Below the pieces are notes generated by a model, which was not told where the DNA came from, did not search any database, and saw only the letters and a list, made by a program, of their open reading frames with translations. Shown here in pieces: positions 1 to 9,240 of a stretch of 64,000 nucleotides of DNA. The stretch's first letter is position 1. Each line of letters begins with the position of its first letter. Position numbers and translations under genes: made by a program. This DNA is from Nitrosococcus wardiae (GTDB lineage Bacteria; Pseudomonadota; Gammaproteobacteria; Nitrosococcales; Nitrosococcaceae): positions 109,659 through 173,658 of the forward strand of contig NZ_CP038033.1 in NCBI RefSeq assembly GCF_004421105.1, written 5' to 3'.

Positions 1-863
1 TCCTCATTGGCCGGCAGCAGGGTTTTCAGGTAGTCAATCAGGCCCTCAAAGCCCACCGCGTAGCCTTTAGCGCCGGTCAGCTCCCGGACGGTTTGTAGCT
101 TGTTGTTGCCTTTGTAGAGGATCAAGCGCACCGCCTTGCGGGCTAGGGTCTGGAAGTCCTGCAAGCGCTTGGCGAACAGTACGGCACCCAGATGGGTAAT
201 ATGCCAGTGTCCGCTGTCGCTGCGTTGGATCAGCTGATCCGCTTCCAGCGCGGCGAGAATACTGTCACGCCCCTCGGGCAGAGGTTGGTCCGTCAGGTCA
301 AAATACGCCGGGTAGTCCAGCAGCTTGAGCACTTTGTCGGCTTCAAGGTTTTCCGCCGCATGCTGTCGCTCAAAGGGCACCCGGTCGAATACCCGCCAAA
401 GTCCCCGCTCCTTTTCAGGGAACTCGCGGAGTTTCTTCTTGTAGGAGCCGACCCGAATATACTCCGTGCCATCAAATTGGACTGGCGTATGGCTGGCCGC
501 TTGGATCTCGAGAATCACCACCGGTTGTTCATTGGCTGCACTAAACTCGAAAAAACGGAAATGAATCTTGGGGACCGTCTTCTGCAACAACCAGCTTTCC
601 AATTCCTGCTGTTTATGCCGGGCTTTGGAGGGCTTAAAGCGCGTGCCGACAACCTCATGGCCCTCATCTTCCACACCCCACACCAAATAGGCGGACTGCT
701 TGCCCAGTAGTGCCGATGAGTTGGCCAGGGCGGAGATGTATTCGCCAATCCTAGGCGGGTCGTCATTATCCCGCTTGAACTCCACCCATTCGGTTTCCTT
801 AGGCAGGCTGCACAGCTCCCTCAGCAGGGATTGCAGGCGGGCCGGGTCACGCCCGACCGTCAT
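1..863 (-). CDS. AlbA_2-domain (Schlafen-like) ATP-binding protein, 3' end outside window
   Basis: Partial gene: 287 codons are readable from the ATG at 863 and no stop is reached before the window edge. Residues about 20-130 resemble the AlbA_2 (Schlafen AAA_4) domain: an ETEWVEFKRD start, then ISALANSSALLG and YLVWGVEDEGHEVVGT. The later part looks like the winged-helix region of RecG-like transcriptional regulators (HWHITHLGAVLFAKRLQ). The start overlaps the hsdS stop as TGATG, so it is co-transcribed and translationally coupled with the type I restriction-modification genes. Such proteins are common passengers in these operons; their role (regulator or accessory defence ATPase) is not settled. 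hsdR probably lies beyond position 1. Confidence 0.8.
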   Translation of the reverse strand, partial: MTVGRDPARLQSLLRELCSLPKETEWVEFKRDNDDPPRIGEYISALANSSALLGKQSAYLVWGVEDEGHEVVGTRFKPSKARHKQQELESWLLQKTVPKIHFRFFEFSAANEQPVVILEIQAASHTPVQFDGTEYIRVGSYKKKLREFPEKERGLWRVFDRVPFERQHAAENLEADKVLKLLDYPAYFDLTDQPLPEGRDSILAALEADQLIQRSDSGHWHITHLGAVLFAKRLQDFQTLARKAVRLILYKGNNKLQTVRELTGAKGYAVGFEGLIDYLKTLLPANE

Positions 864-2209
864 CAGGCGACCTCCTCTTCCCTTGTTTCCTTGCAGGCTG
901 GTTCTTCCACGCCGGGCACCTTGATCTTGCCGGTGACGGCGCTGTTGATGAGGATGGCTTTGTATTCCTTGAGTTCGGCGATTTGTTGTTGCAGCAGGGT
1001 GATGCCTTTGTCCAGTTTGGCGGATTCGGTTTCGATGTGGCTTACAATAGCAATTTGTTCTTCTTTTGGAGGGACAGCTACCTTTATATCCCCAAAATTT
1101 TCCGTATAAAGGCGCATAAAGCCAGAAGATCCGGTACCTAACCCTTTTGAGTTAAGCCGAAACTGCGTACCAAGTAGTGGCAGCTTGAACAACCGAAGGA
1201 AAAACTCCGGATGTGCTTTCGCGTCTATTTCAAATACTGCGTAATCAGGACTAACCAAACCATGCTTCGCAACCAATCCAAAAATACCGATGGCAGCTCG
1301 CATTCTATTCATTACCATTTGACCAGGGCGAACTATCTTATAATCCACCAAGTTTTCATCTGATATGAACTTATCGGAAACTTCATCATGAGGAATAAGA
1401 CCTTGCTCCATCCTCAAGGAGAACAAAACCTCTTTCCCAGTTTTCGTCCGCTCATTTACTTCTTTGAAAAGATATTTGAGCTTCATTGCACCCCAATGGG
1501 CCGGAATCTCACCAATCCACTCCACCCCGGAGTCCCGCATGGGCGCATCCGAGTTGAGGCCACGGGTGACAGCATTCTGGATCAGGATCTGCTTGCGCTC
1601 TTTGAGGAGGGCGATTTGCCGTTCCTTGATGCTGGCTGCCTGGTCAATCTGGGCGGTTTTGCGGTCGAGGAAAGTGGCAATGGCGGTTTGTTCAGCCATA
1701 GACGGCATAAGAAAAGGGATTTCTTTCATACGCGTCTTGGACAAGTCCCATTGACCGATCCGAACACCGTCAGAAGCACTTGCGAAAAAAGAAATATAGA
1801 GTTTGCTTCGAATTGCAAGGTGGAAGAAACGTGGATTCACATGTCTTAGAAAGCTGAATACATAGTAGGCAGGACTGACTATACCAATATGCTCTGATAC
1901 ACCATAAGAACCTTGCCATGCCTTCATTTTATTTATTCCAAATTGACCTTCTTCGACTAATTTGTAGTTACTGAGGTCGTCTGGAATAAAGTTGTGATTC
2001 TCATCTTTATTTTCCTTATTCCTCAGGATTACACCTTGTTCCCGAGTGATGGATAACAATGGCAACTCTGGACAGTTTTTGATAGAGACCGGCTTCAATA
2101 TAGAACCTAATGTAACTACATCCCAATGCGCCGGCACTTCGCCAATCCATTCCATCCCGGAGTCTTTATAAGCCTGATACTTGGGCATGGCGTTTAGCAA
2201 CTCACTCAC
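863..2209 (-). CDS. hsdS: Type I restriction-modification specificity subunit HsdS
   Basis: DNA-recognition subunit of a type I methylase/restriction complex. It has the usual two-fold architecture: two halves each opening with a matching segment (YKDSGMEWIGEVPAHW and MRDSGVEWIGEIPAHW), then a variable target-recognition domain, then a conserved helix (TAIATFLDRKTAQID and IAIVSHIETESAKLD). Two starts are credible: a GTG at 2209, overlapping the hsdM stop by 8 nt (448 aa), or an ATG at 2188 (441 aa). Neither has a convincing ribosome site. The two target-recognition domains are visibly more AT-rich than the conserved segments, which suggests domain exchange. The bound sequence cannot be predicted from the protein alone. 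Confidence 0.92.
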   Translation of the reverse strand: MSELLNAMPKYQAYKDSGMEWIGEVPAHWDVVTLGSILKPVSIKNCPELPLLSITREQGVILRNKENKDENHNFIPDDLSNYKLVEEGQFGINKMKAWQGSYGVSEHIGIVSPAYYVFSFLRHVNPRFFHLAIRSKLYISFFASASDGVRIGQWDLSKTRMKEIPFLMPSMAEQTAIATFLDRKTAQIDQAASIKERQIALLKERKQILIQNAVTRGLNSDAPMRDSGVEWIGEIPAHWGAMKLKYLFKEVNERTKTGKEVLFSLRMEQGLIPHDEVSDKFISDENLVDYKIVRPGQMVMNRMRAAIGIFGLVAKHGLVSPDYAVFEIDAKAHPEFFLRLFKLPLLGTQFRLNSKGLGTGSSGFMRLYTENFGDIKVAVPPKEEQIAIVSHIETESAKLDKGITLLQQQIAELKEYKAILINSAVTGKIKVPGVEEPACKETREEEVA

Positions 2210-4601
2210 CCTCCACCCCCGAAACCTCTTCCACATCAACGCCCAGAATCTCGGCAATCAACCCCTCGGCCTGTTGCTCCAGAGCGATAATCTCCCGAGC
2301 CACTTCTTCCATACTCCGTAGGGGCTGGTGGCGGTAGAAATATTTATTAAAGCTAATCTCGTAACCGATTTTCACCGAATCCATATTGATCCAAGCCTCA
2401 GGTACGTGGGGTTTAACTTCGGCTTTGAAGTACTGGTGAATATCATTCTTCAGGGGGATGGTTTCGCTATCGCGCAGCTCCGAACTGCTTTCATAGGTGA
2501 GGTATTCGCCGGGCTTTTCGGTTGCGTAGTAGCCAAAATCGGCTAGCTCGCTTTCCTCGCAGCCCAGCCGTTGCAGCAAAGTCCGTAGTTGATCCTGGCT
2601 GAACTTCTCCACCTTCTTGATGACTTTCTCAGCGTTTTCGTCATACCCGCTAACGGCGCTGAGCAACTGGTTCTTATCGCTGACTCCCAGTTTGACGCCG
2701 GTTTCCTTGGCCAGGGCCTTCAGCGCCTTGTCTACTCGCGTTTTGAAGCGGTTAAAATCGTTGAACTCGTCGGTGCCGATAGCTGCCATCAAATGCTTGG
2801 CTGTCTGCACTAGGGTGCGGTGCTTCCGCCAGGTCTCCAAGTTCAGCAGTTTCTTGCGCTGCTTGGCGTTAAGGTTCAGCGCCTGTTCTTCGCACCAGGC
2901 GAGAATGGCCTTTTCGTGCTCGGCCAGGGCGCCTTTTTCATAAACCCTGTCCCCCCATTGTGCATAGATCCAGGCCATGGGCTCCCCCAGGGCCTTGTCG
3001 AAGCGCAGGGTTTCGATGCGTTCGGTACTGAATTGGGCCTTGCGCCGGTCCGGGCGCTCGATGGTGACCTTGTGGTAGCCGAAATCACCATTGTCGAACA
3101 CCTGGGCGGCGATGCCTTCGGCCCCCGCCGGGCGGTCGATGCTGGCCAGCTCCAGATAGGTTTGAGTGATTTCGCGGATATGCTCCGGGGCAAACTCGCA
3201 GTTCTTGTTGCCCAGGTTCTTGCGCAACTTGCGGTAGAGCTGGCTGGCGTCGATCAACTGCACCTTGCCCTGGCGGTGCGGCGGCTTGTGGTTGCTGAGC
3301 AGCCAAATATAGGTGGTGATGCCGGTATTGTAGAACAGGTTGTTGGGCAACTGGATGATGGCTTCCAGCAAATCGTTCTCGATGATATGGCGGCGGATGC
3401 TGCTCTCGCCGCTGCCGGCGTCGCCGGTGAACAGGCTGGAGCCGTTGTGGACCGAGGCAATGCGGGAGCCCAGGCCTCCTGCCTGGGGGGCTTTCATCTT
3501 GCTAATCATATCCATCAGGAACAGCAACTGACCGTCGCTGGAGCGGGGAGCGGCATCGACGGTCTCCACATGGCCCCAATAATCCTTGAGCTGCACCTTG
3601 AAGCGGGGGTCGATGACCTCGCCGCCGTCCTTGATATATTTCTGCTCGCCGGCCCAGCTCTTGCCGTAGGGGGGATTGGAGAGCATGAAGTCGAACCGGT
3701 TGCCGGCGAATTCGTCCGTGGACAAAGTGGAACCCACCCGGATGTTGGCCGGGTCGTTGCCCTTGATCATCATGTCGGACTTGCAGATGGCGTAGGTCTC
3801 GTCGTTGATCTCCTTGCCGTAGAGATACACATCGCCGCTGGCGCGGATGGCGCCCTCTTCGTCCTTGATGAAGTTTTGGGACTCGGTGAGCATGCCGCCG
3901 CTGCCGCAGGCCGGGTCGTAGATGGTCATCACCGGCGGCAGCTTGTCCTTGACCGGATCGAAAACCAGGTGAGTCATCAGCTCAATCACCTCGCGGGGGG
4001 TGAAGTGCTCCCCGGCCTCTTCGTTGTTCTCTTCGTTGAACCTGCGGATCAGCTCCTCGAACACATAGCCCATCCCCAGGTTGCTGAGGGCGGGCAGGCG
4101 GTTGCCCTCCGGGTCTTGGACTTCCTCGTGGGTGAGGTTGATGTAAGGGGAAGTAAACTTCTCCAGCACATCCAGCAGCACGTCCTTGGCCGCCATATGG
4201 CGCACCTGGGCCTTGAGGTTGAACTTGCCGATGATCTCCTTGACGTTGCCGCTGTAACCGCTGAGGTACTCTTCCACATTGGCCAGCAAAATCTGCTGGT
4301 TGTTGGTGGCGGTTTGGTAGAGCTGTTTCAGGGTCCATTTACTGGCGTTGTAGAACACATAGCCCGAGGCCGCCTGCAAGGCGCTGTCCTCCAACTCGGT
4401 CAGTTTCATGTCGTTGCGCTGGAACCGGACTTCCTCCAGCACGGCGGCTTTGGTGGGTTCAAGCAGGGCATCCAGGCGGCGCAAAACCACCATGGGCAGG
4501 ATCACATCGCGGTACTTGCCCCGAACATAGACATCGCGCAGACAATCGTCGGCAATGGACCAGATAAAGGACACCAGCTTGTTATGGAATGCGTGGTTCA
4601 T
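2202..4601 (-). CDS. hsdM: Type I restriction-modification DNA methyltransferase HsdM
   Basis: N6-adenine methyltransferase subunit, 799 aa. An N-terminal HsdM helical domain (about 1-150) precedes the catalytic core: the SAM-binding motif DPACGSGGML at about 229-238 and the catalytic motif NPPYG at about 309-313. The C-terminal 300 residues are a helical extension, making the protein longer than the roughly 500-aa classical HsdM; it belongs to the long HsdM subgroup. With HsdS it would methylate one adenine on each strand of a bipartite site, using S-adenosylmethionine. First gene of the module; hsdS overlaps its 3' end and TTAAGGG repeats lie immediately upstream. Confidence 0.95.
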   Translation of the reverse strand: MNHAFHNKLVSFIWSIADDCLRDVYVRGKYRDVILPMVVLRRLDALLEPTKAAVLEEVRFQRNDMKLTELEDSALQAASGYVFYNASKWTLKQLYQTATNNQQILLANVEEYLSGYSGNVKEIIGKFNLKAQVRHMAAKDVLLDVLEKFTSPYINLTHEEVQDPEGNRLPALSNLGMGYVFEELIRRFNEENNEEAGEHFTPREVIELMTHLVFDPVKDKLPPVMTIYDPACGSGGMLTESQNFIKDEEGAIRASGDVYLYGKEINDETYAICKSDMMIKGNDPANIRVGSTLSTDEFAGNRFDFMLSNPPYGKSWAGEQKYIKDGGEVIDPRFKVQLKDYWGHVETVDAAPRSSDGQLLFLMDMISKMKAPQAGGLGSRIASVHNGSSLFTGDAGSGESSIRRHIIENDLLEAIIQLPNNLFYNTGITTYIWLLSNHKPPHRQGKVQLIDASQLYRKLRKNLGNKNCEFAPEHIREITQTYLELASIDRPAGAEGIAAQVFDNGDFGYHKVTIERPDRRKAQFSTERIETLRFDKALGEPMAWIYAQWGDRVYEKGALAEHEKAILAWCEEQALNLNAKQRKKLLNLETWRKHRTLVQTAKHLMAAIGTDEFNDFNRFKTRVDKALKALAKETGVKLGVSDKNQLLSAVSGYDENAEKVIKKVEKFSQDQLRTLLQRLGCEESELADFGYYATEKPGEYLTYESSSELRDSETIPLKNDIHQYFKAEVKPHVPEAWINMDSVKIGYEISFNKYFYRHQPLRSMEEVAREIIALEQQAEGLIAEILGVDVEEVSGVEGE

Positions 4602-4609
4602 TGAAAGCT

Positions 4610-4667
4610 TTAAGGGTTAAGGGTTAAGGGTTAAGGGATTAAATTTTTGTTTTCCTTAACCCTTAAC
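4610..4667. repeat. Telomere-like TTAAGGG heptamer array with inverted copy
   Basis: Four perfect tandem copies of TTAAGGG run from 4610 to 4637. A 14-nt stretch of the array (4623-4636) is repeated in inverted orientation at 4654-4667 across a 17-nt T-rich spacer, so a 14-bp stem can form in DNA or RNA of either strand. It lies between the 3' end of yicC and the start of hsdM, at the edge of the restriction-modification module. No T-tract follows the stem on either strand, so a normal intrinsic terminator is unlikely. Confidence 0.9.
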
Positions 4668-4689
4668 ACTAAGCGGAAGCGGGGGGAAA

Positions 4690-5556
4690 TTATTCGATGT
4701 TTTGAACTTGCTCCCGGACTTGTTCGATGAGCACTTTAAGCTCCACCGCATCTTGGCTAATGGCCACATCCACGGACTTGGCGGCCAAGGTATTGGCCTC
4801 TCGATTCAGCTCCTGCATTAAAAAATCCAAACGCCGGCCCACGGGTTCCTTACGCTGAAACACTTGCCGGACTTCAGCCATATGGGCTTGCAGCCGATCC
4901 AGTTCCTCCGTGATATCGCTTCTTTGGGCAAAAAGTACTAACTCTTGCTCCAGCCGCCCAGGCTCCAGTTCTGTTTGAACTGTCTCCAATCGAGCGTGCA
5001 AGCGTTCTCGAAAACGGCTCATGGCTTGGGGCAACTGGGCGCGGACCCGCTCCACAATTGCCTCAATTTCGCCACAGCGCTGGGTCATAAATACGACTAA
5101 ACGGGCCCCCTCCGCAGCCCGAGTCGCTAACATCTCATTTAAAGCGTCCTCCAAGGCCGATAAGGCCTCCGTTTTCAGCCGTTCCACATCAAGCGCTGGG
5201 CTCTTCAGCACTCCTGGCCAACGCAGCACTTCCAAGCTATTGAGGGGAGCTGGGTGAGGGGCAAGGGCATCGATCTCTTCACAGAGGTGGACTAATTGGC
5301 GGGTTAATTGCTCATCAAGAGAAAACTTTACCGCTGCCGCTGAAGGAGAAAAATAACGCAAAGCGCAATCTACTTTTCCCCGCCTAAGCCGATTGCTGAC
5401 TAATGCCCGGACCTGAGATTCAATAAAACGCAATTCCTCGGGTAAACGCACCGAAATATCCAAATAACGGTGGTTAACCGAGCGAAGTTCCCAAGTGAAA
5501 GTCCCCGCATCCCCCTCTCTCCCTTGACGCGCAAACGCTGTCATGCTGTAAATCAC
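4690..5556 (-). CDS. yicC: YicC/YloC-family endoribonuclease
   Basis: 288-aa member of the YicC family: YicC-like N-terminal domain (MIYSMTAFAR, RSVNHRYLDI, RLRRGKVD) and a C-terminal DUF1732 region (GRRLDFLMQELNREANTLAAKS). Family members are RNA endonucleases implicated in small-RNA turnover and stationary-phase or stress survival. The GTG start at 5556 is chosen because it restores the conserved MI-SMTA N-terminus and has GGAG 8 nt upstream. It stands alone between phosphoketolase and hsdM, oriented like both. Often yicC neighbours rph, which here lies 8 kb away. Function is by family only. Confidence 0.92.
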   Translation of the reverse strand: MIYSMTAFARQGREGDAGTFTWELRSVNHRYLDISVRLPEELRFIESQVRALVSNRLRRGKVDCALRYFSPSAAAVKFSLDEQLTRQLVHLCEEIDALAPHPAPLNSLEVLRWPGVLKSPALDVERLKTEALSALEDALNEMLATRAAEGARLVVFMTQRCGEIEAIVERVRAQLPQAMSRFRERLHARLETVQTELEPGRLEQELVLFAQRSDITEELDRLQAHMAEVRQVFQRKEPVGRRLDFLMQELNREANTLAAKSVDVAISQDAVELKVLIEQVREQVQNIE

Positions 5557-5636
5557 AGACTATCTCCAAGCGCAATTTCATAAAATTCCCTTATAGTAAC
5601 TTGAAGAGGGAGGTAGAACCAGCAGAACCAGATGGT

Positions 5637-8027
5637 TTACAAGGGCCATTTCCAGTTGCGGATTTCCGGCTTGTCAGTACCATACTCGTGGGCATAGTTG
5701 CGGCATTCAATTTGCTTGTCGCGCAGCGCCTCCTTGGCATGAGCGCCCGCCACCTGGAGTGCCGGAATGCGGTTGATGACATCGATAGCCAGGCTAAAGC
5801 GGTCGACCTCGTTCTCAATCGCCAGTTCCAAGGGGGTGTTAATGTTGCCCTTCTCCTTATAGCCGCGAACGTGCAGATTACGATGGTTGGTGCGCCGGTA
5901 GGCCAAGCGATGGATAAGCCAAGGATAGCCATGAAAGTTGAAGATAATGGGTTTGTCCACGGTAAACAGGCTATCGAAATCCCGATCCGAAAGCCCATGA
6001 GGGTGCTCACTGGCAGAGGTAAGAGTATAGAGGTCCACCACGTTGAGAAAGCGGATCTTGAGGTTCTGGAAGTGCTCACGCAGCAGCGCCGTCGCCGCCA
6101 GGGCTTCCTGGGTTGCCATATCACCGCACCCGACCATCACCACGTCAGGCTCTGTTCCCTGGTCATTGCTGGCCCAGTCCCAAATACCGATGCCCTTAGT
6201 ACAGTGCTTAATGGCCGCATCCATATCCAGGTACTGCAAATGCTTTTGCTTATCCGCCACGATTACATTGACATCGTTGCTGCTCTTGAGGCAATGGTCG
6301 GCCACACTGAGCAGGGTGTTGACATCGGGCGGCAGGTAGATGCGGGTCACAGTGGGACTTTTGTTCACCACCACATCAAGGAAACCGGGATCCTGGTGGG
6401 TAAAGCCGTTGTGATCCTGTCGCCAAACGGTTGAAGTGATAAGGAAATTGAGGGAGGGAATCGGCGCTCGCCAGGGGATATCCTCGGAGATGTCCAGCCA
6501 TTTGGCATGCTGGTTGAACATGGAATCGATCACATGGACAAAGGCCTCGTAGGTGGCGAAAAAGCCATGGCGACCCGTGAGGAGATATCCCTCTAACCAG
6601 CCCTCCAGGGTATGCTCGGAGAGCATCTCCATCACCCGCCCGTCGGGGGCAAGCTCCCCGCCATCGGCATCCTCTGGTAGATAATCCGCAAGCCACGTCT
6701 TTTTGCTGGCTTCATAAACGGCGTTCAGCTTATTGGAAGTCGTCTCGTCAGGGCCGAATAACCGGAAATTATCAGGGTTTCTGCTCATGGTATCGCGCAG
6801 AAACTTACCAAGAGGTGGGGTGTTTTCAACCTCAATCTGGCCTGGCTTCGGCACCTGGACCCCGTAGTCGCGAAAGTTAGGCAGGCGCAGCGCTTTACGC
6901 AGCAGGCCACCATTGGCATGGGGGTTGGCGCTCATACGCCGGTGTCCCGCCGGGGCCAGTGCCTTCAGCACGGGGATGAGCTTGCCGTTGGCATCAAAAT
7001 GCTTTTCCGGTTGGTAGCTGCGCATCCATTCCTCCAGCATTTTTAAATGCGCCGGATTGTCGCGCATGCCAGACAAAGGCACCTGGTGGGAGCGCCAGTA
7101 ACCTTCCATCTTATGCCCGTCCACCTCCTTAGGGCCAGTCCAGCCCTTGGGGCTATGGAGTACGATCATGGGCCAACGGGGCCGGCTTGGAATGCCAGTG
7201 CGGCGTGCTTCATCCTGAACCCTTTGGATCTCTGCCACACATTGCTCTAGGGTCGCCGCCATCGCCTGATGCATAAGCTCCGGATCATCTCCCTCCACAA
7301 AATAGGGGATCCAGCCGTAGCCCTTGAATAAGTTATCCAATTCCTCATGGGAAATGCGTGCAAGGAGGGTCGGATTGTTAATTTTGTAGCCGTTTAAATG
7401 GAGGACAGGCAAAACGGCACCATCCCGTATCGGATTGAGGAATTTATTGGAGTGCCAGGCAGTGGCTAGCGCCCCCGTTTCAGCTTCTCCATCGCCTACT
7501 ACCGCAGCCACGATGAGATCCGGGTTATCGAAGGCAGCACCAAAGGCATGGGAGAGGCTGTAGCCAAGCTCACCACCCTCATGGATGGAACCAGGGGTCT
7601 CCGGAGTACAGTGACTACCGATACCGCCGGGAAAGGAAAATTCCTTGAAGAAGCGACGCATCCCCTCTTCATCCTCTCCTTTATTGGGGTAGACCTCTCC
7701 ATAGACTCCCTCCAAATAGACAGGTGCCAATACGCCGGGGGCGCCATGGCCCGGCCCAGCGATGAAGATCATATTCAGCTCCTGCTTCTTGATGAGCCGA
7801 TTCAAATGAATATAGATAAAGCTGAGCCCAGGGCTTGTCCCCCAATGGCCGAGGAGGCGCTGTTTGATATGCTCCGGCTTAAGAGGCTCTCGCAATAAGG
7901 GGTTATCCTGGAGGTAAATCATGCCGACGGCAAGATAGTTGCACGCCTGCCAATAAGCATGGATCTTTCTTAGCTCTTCCTCTGATAAGGGACCCCGCTG
8001 CGCCTCCGATTTTACTGTTGCAGACAT
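5637..8027 (-). CDS. xfp: Xylulose-5-phosphate/fructose-6-phosphate phosphoketolase
   Basis: Thiamine-diphosphate enzyme, 796 aa, full family length. It cleaves xylulose 5-phosphate (and often fructose 6-phosphate) with phosphate to acetyl phosphate plus glyceraldehyde 3-phosphate (or erythrose 4-phosphate). Visible signatures: GPGHGAPG at about 92-99, the TPP-binding [17 protein letters not shown] from about 178, and the conserved N-terminus with [11 protein letters not shown]. Usually linked to acetate kinase; no ackA or pta gene is adjacent. It is monocistronic: 78 bp separates its stop from the yicC start, and 138 bp separates its start from the upstream unknown gene. In an autotroph it could siphon Calvin-cycle sugar phosphates to acetyl phosphate; that role is inference. 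Confidence 0.96.
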   Translation of the reverse strand: MSATVKSEAQRGPLSEEELRKIHAYWQACNYLAVGMIYLQDNPLLREPLKPEHIKQRLLGHWGTSPGLSFIYIHLNRLIKKQELNMIFIAGPGHGAPGVLAPVYLEGVYGEVYPNKGEDEEGMRRFFKEFSFPGGIGSHCTPETPGSIHEGGELGYSLSHAFGAAFDNPDLIVAAVVGDGEAETGALATAWHSNKFLNPIRDGAVLPVLHLNGYKINNPTLLARISHEELDNLFKGYGWIPYFVEGDDPELMHQAMAATLEQCVAEIQRVQDEARRTGIPSRPRWPMIVLHSPKGWTGPKEVDGHKMEGYWRSHQVPLSGMRDNPAHLKMLEEWMRSYQPEKHFDANGKLIPVLKALAPAGHRRMSANPHANGGLLRKALRLPNFRDYGVQVPKPGQIEVENTPPLGKFLRDTMSRNPDNFRLFGPDETTSNKLNAVYEASKKTWLADYLPEDADGGELAPDGRVMEMLSEHTLEGWLEGYLLTGRHGFFATYEAFVHVIDSMFNQHAKWLDISEDIPWRAPIPSLNFLITSTVWRQDHNGFTHQDPGFLDVVVNKSPTVTRIYLPPDVNTLLSVADHCLKSSNDVNVIVADKQKHLQYLDMDAAIKHCTKGIGIWDWASNDQGTEPDVVMVGCGDMATQEALAATALLREHFQNLKIRFLNVVDLYTLTSASEHPHGLSDRDFDSLFTVDKPIIFNFHGYPWLIHRLAYRRTNHRNLHVRGYKEKGNINTPLELAIENEVDRFSLAIDVINRIPALQVAGAHAKEALRDKQIECRNYAHEYGTDKPEIRNWKWPL

Positions 8028-8165
8028 ATTGACTTCATCCTCCCATGGTATTTAAGCGTTTTACCTATTTTCATTATGGGTCCAGGTCTACCCATTTTGA
8101 AGGCGCTTTGAGAGCAAATCCGTTTGCAGCTGGTTTTAATGAGGGTGTTAGCGAGACATTCGGGC

Positions 8166-8861
8166 TTAACGGGCTGTCACCAGGAAATAATGAGGCTTTC
8201 CTTCATGGAAAAGCTCAATAGACCCGGAATAAGAGCGTACTTCACCGGGATCGAGAACAGCTTCATCGGGAGTCAACATCATATTCGTAATCTCTGCTGA
8301 TCCAATCTGAATACCCGCATGGTCGAAAAGGAGGATTTTTACTTCAGGACGTATCACCGACAAGGTATCATTTTGCAGTACTACCCGGTACTCGGTGGTT
8401 ATTTCTCCCTGAGCCTTGATCAGGGTAAAAATAATATTCCGTAGGTATTTGTAAGTAATAGAGATGGCCTCGTCGTACTCTAAAGGCACTAAACGCGGCA
8501 GCCGCCCTTGAACCAAGGTCTTCATCTCACCCTGCAGCTTTTCTAATGCTGCGGTTGTCGCCGTTAGCTGCCGTGACTGCTTATAAAATTCTGCTGAAAT
8601 CTGATCATTTTCCGCAGACAATTTGGAGGTGTAGAGCCACATGATAAGAATTATTAATGAGAATAAAAAAATGAGGCTACCAAGAGCGATCTTAAGCAAC
8701 TTAATTTTTAGCTCGCTTCGACGCCGTCTTTGCGAGCGGCTCACATAGGGTTGAGCGAACTGAGAGCGAAGCTCTGTAGCAGGTCTGTCCCCCTCCGGTC
8801 TTGGTCGAATCTTCCCCTCAATAGACGATAAGGAATTTTGTCGCATTTCACTATTATCCAT
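8166..8861 (-). CDS. Unknown single-pass membrane protein
   Basis: 231 aa, not recognised. A charged cytoplasmic N-terminus (about 1-54, with an RRRR run at 46-49) precedes one transmembrane helix at about 55-77, then a likely coiled coil (about 80-115) and a C-terminal region of alternating hydrophobic residues (about 130-231) that could be a beta-sandwich exposed to the periplasm (inside-positive rule). No catalytic motif is evident. The ATG at 8861 opens the frame; a 379-bp AT-rich gap lies upstream and phosphoketolase follows on the same strand after 138 bp. A periplasmic anchoring or assembly role is possible but unsupported. Confidence 0.7.
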   Translation of the reverse strand: MDNSEMRQNSLSSIEGKIRPRPEGDRPATELRSQFAQPYVSRSQRRRRSELKIKLLKIALGSLIFLFSLIILIMWLYTSKLSAENDQISAEFYKQSRQLTATTAALEKLQGEMKTLVQGRLPRLVPLEYDEAISITYKYLRNIIFTLIKAQGEITTEYRVVLQNDTLSVIRPEVKILLFDHAGIQIGSAEITNMMLTPDEAVLDPGEVRSYSGSIELFHEGKPHYFLVTAR

Positions 8862-9240
8862 TCTTATACCAATTTCATGTCATTTTGCATTGTATAAGTT
8901 CAGTTTAAACAATCACTTGAAGCCTTAATAGATTGCACTCTTTGATTAAATTGGTATTATCCCGACGACTTACGGCGCTAATAAAATCCAATGCTTGGGA
9001 TCCATTGCTTGGGATCCATTGACGGTGAAAATCTAAACTAAGCCTTTCATGCAACCTTCCAAATTACATACCAACATAAAAAAATAGTTACATTTTCGAC
9101 ACTTATGTCTACCTTAAATGAGTAGGCATCAGGATTTTTTACACTTTATTCTTATTTTATCAATGCAATATATATTTTTATTATTATCTTCATGTATTTA
9201 GAAAAAATAATTAAATGTTTATTTTTTTTACATTATAAGA
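8862..9240. other. AT-rich intergenic region between divergent genes
   Basis: 379 bp between a divergent pair, so it must hold promoters for both the unknown membrane protein and the polyphosphate phosphotransferase. It is AT-rich with long T and A runs near 9150-9230. A weak plus-strand candidate is TTGCAC at 8933-8938, 16 nt, then TATTAT at 8955-8960, which would leave a leader of about 270 nt. A perfect 14-bp tandem duplication sits at 8992-9019. I see no tRNA, riboswitch or open frame in it. Confidence 0.6.
8992..9019. repeat. Perfect 14-bp tandem duplication
   Basis: The 14-mer TGCTTGGGATCCAT occurs at 8992-9005 and is repeated without change or spacer at 9006-9019. It lies in the leader or promoter region of the polyphosphate phosphotransferase gene. 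The same unit length is seen in the duplication that breaks the phosphoesterase gene at 18622-18649, but the two sequences are unrelated. Confidence 0.95.

Noticed and set aside
2820..4604. Very long open frame antisense to hsdM (594 codons)
   Set aside because: It mirrors the codon pattern of hsdM, is rich in Leu/Val/Gly runs, shows no family motif and has no ribosome site; hsdM motifs on the other strand are unmistakable.
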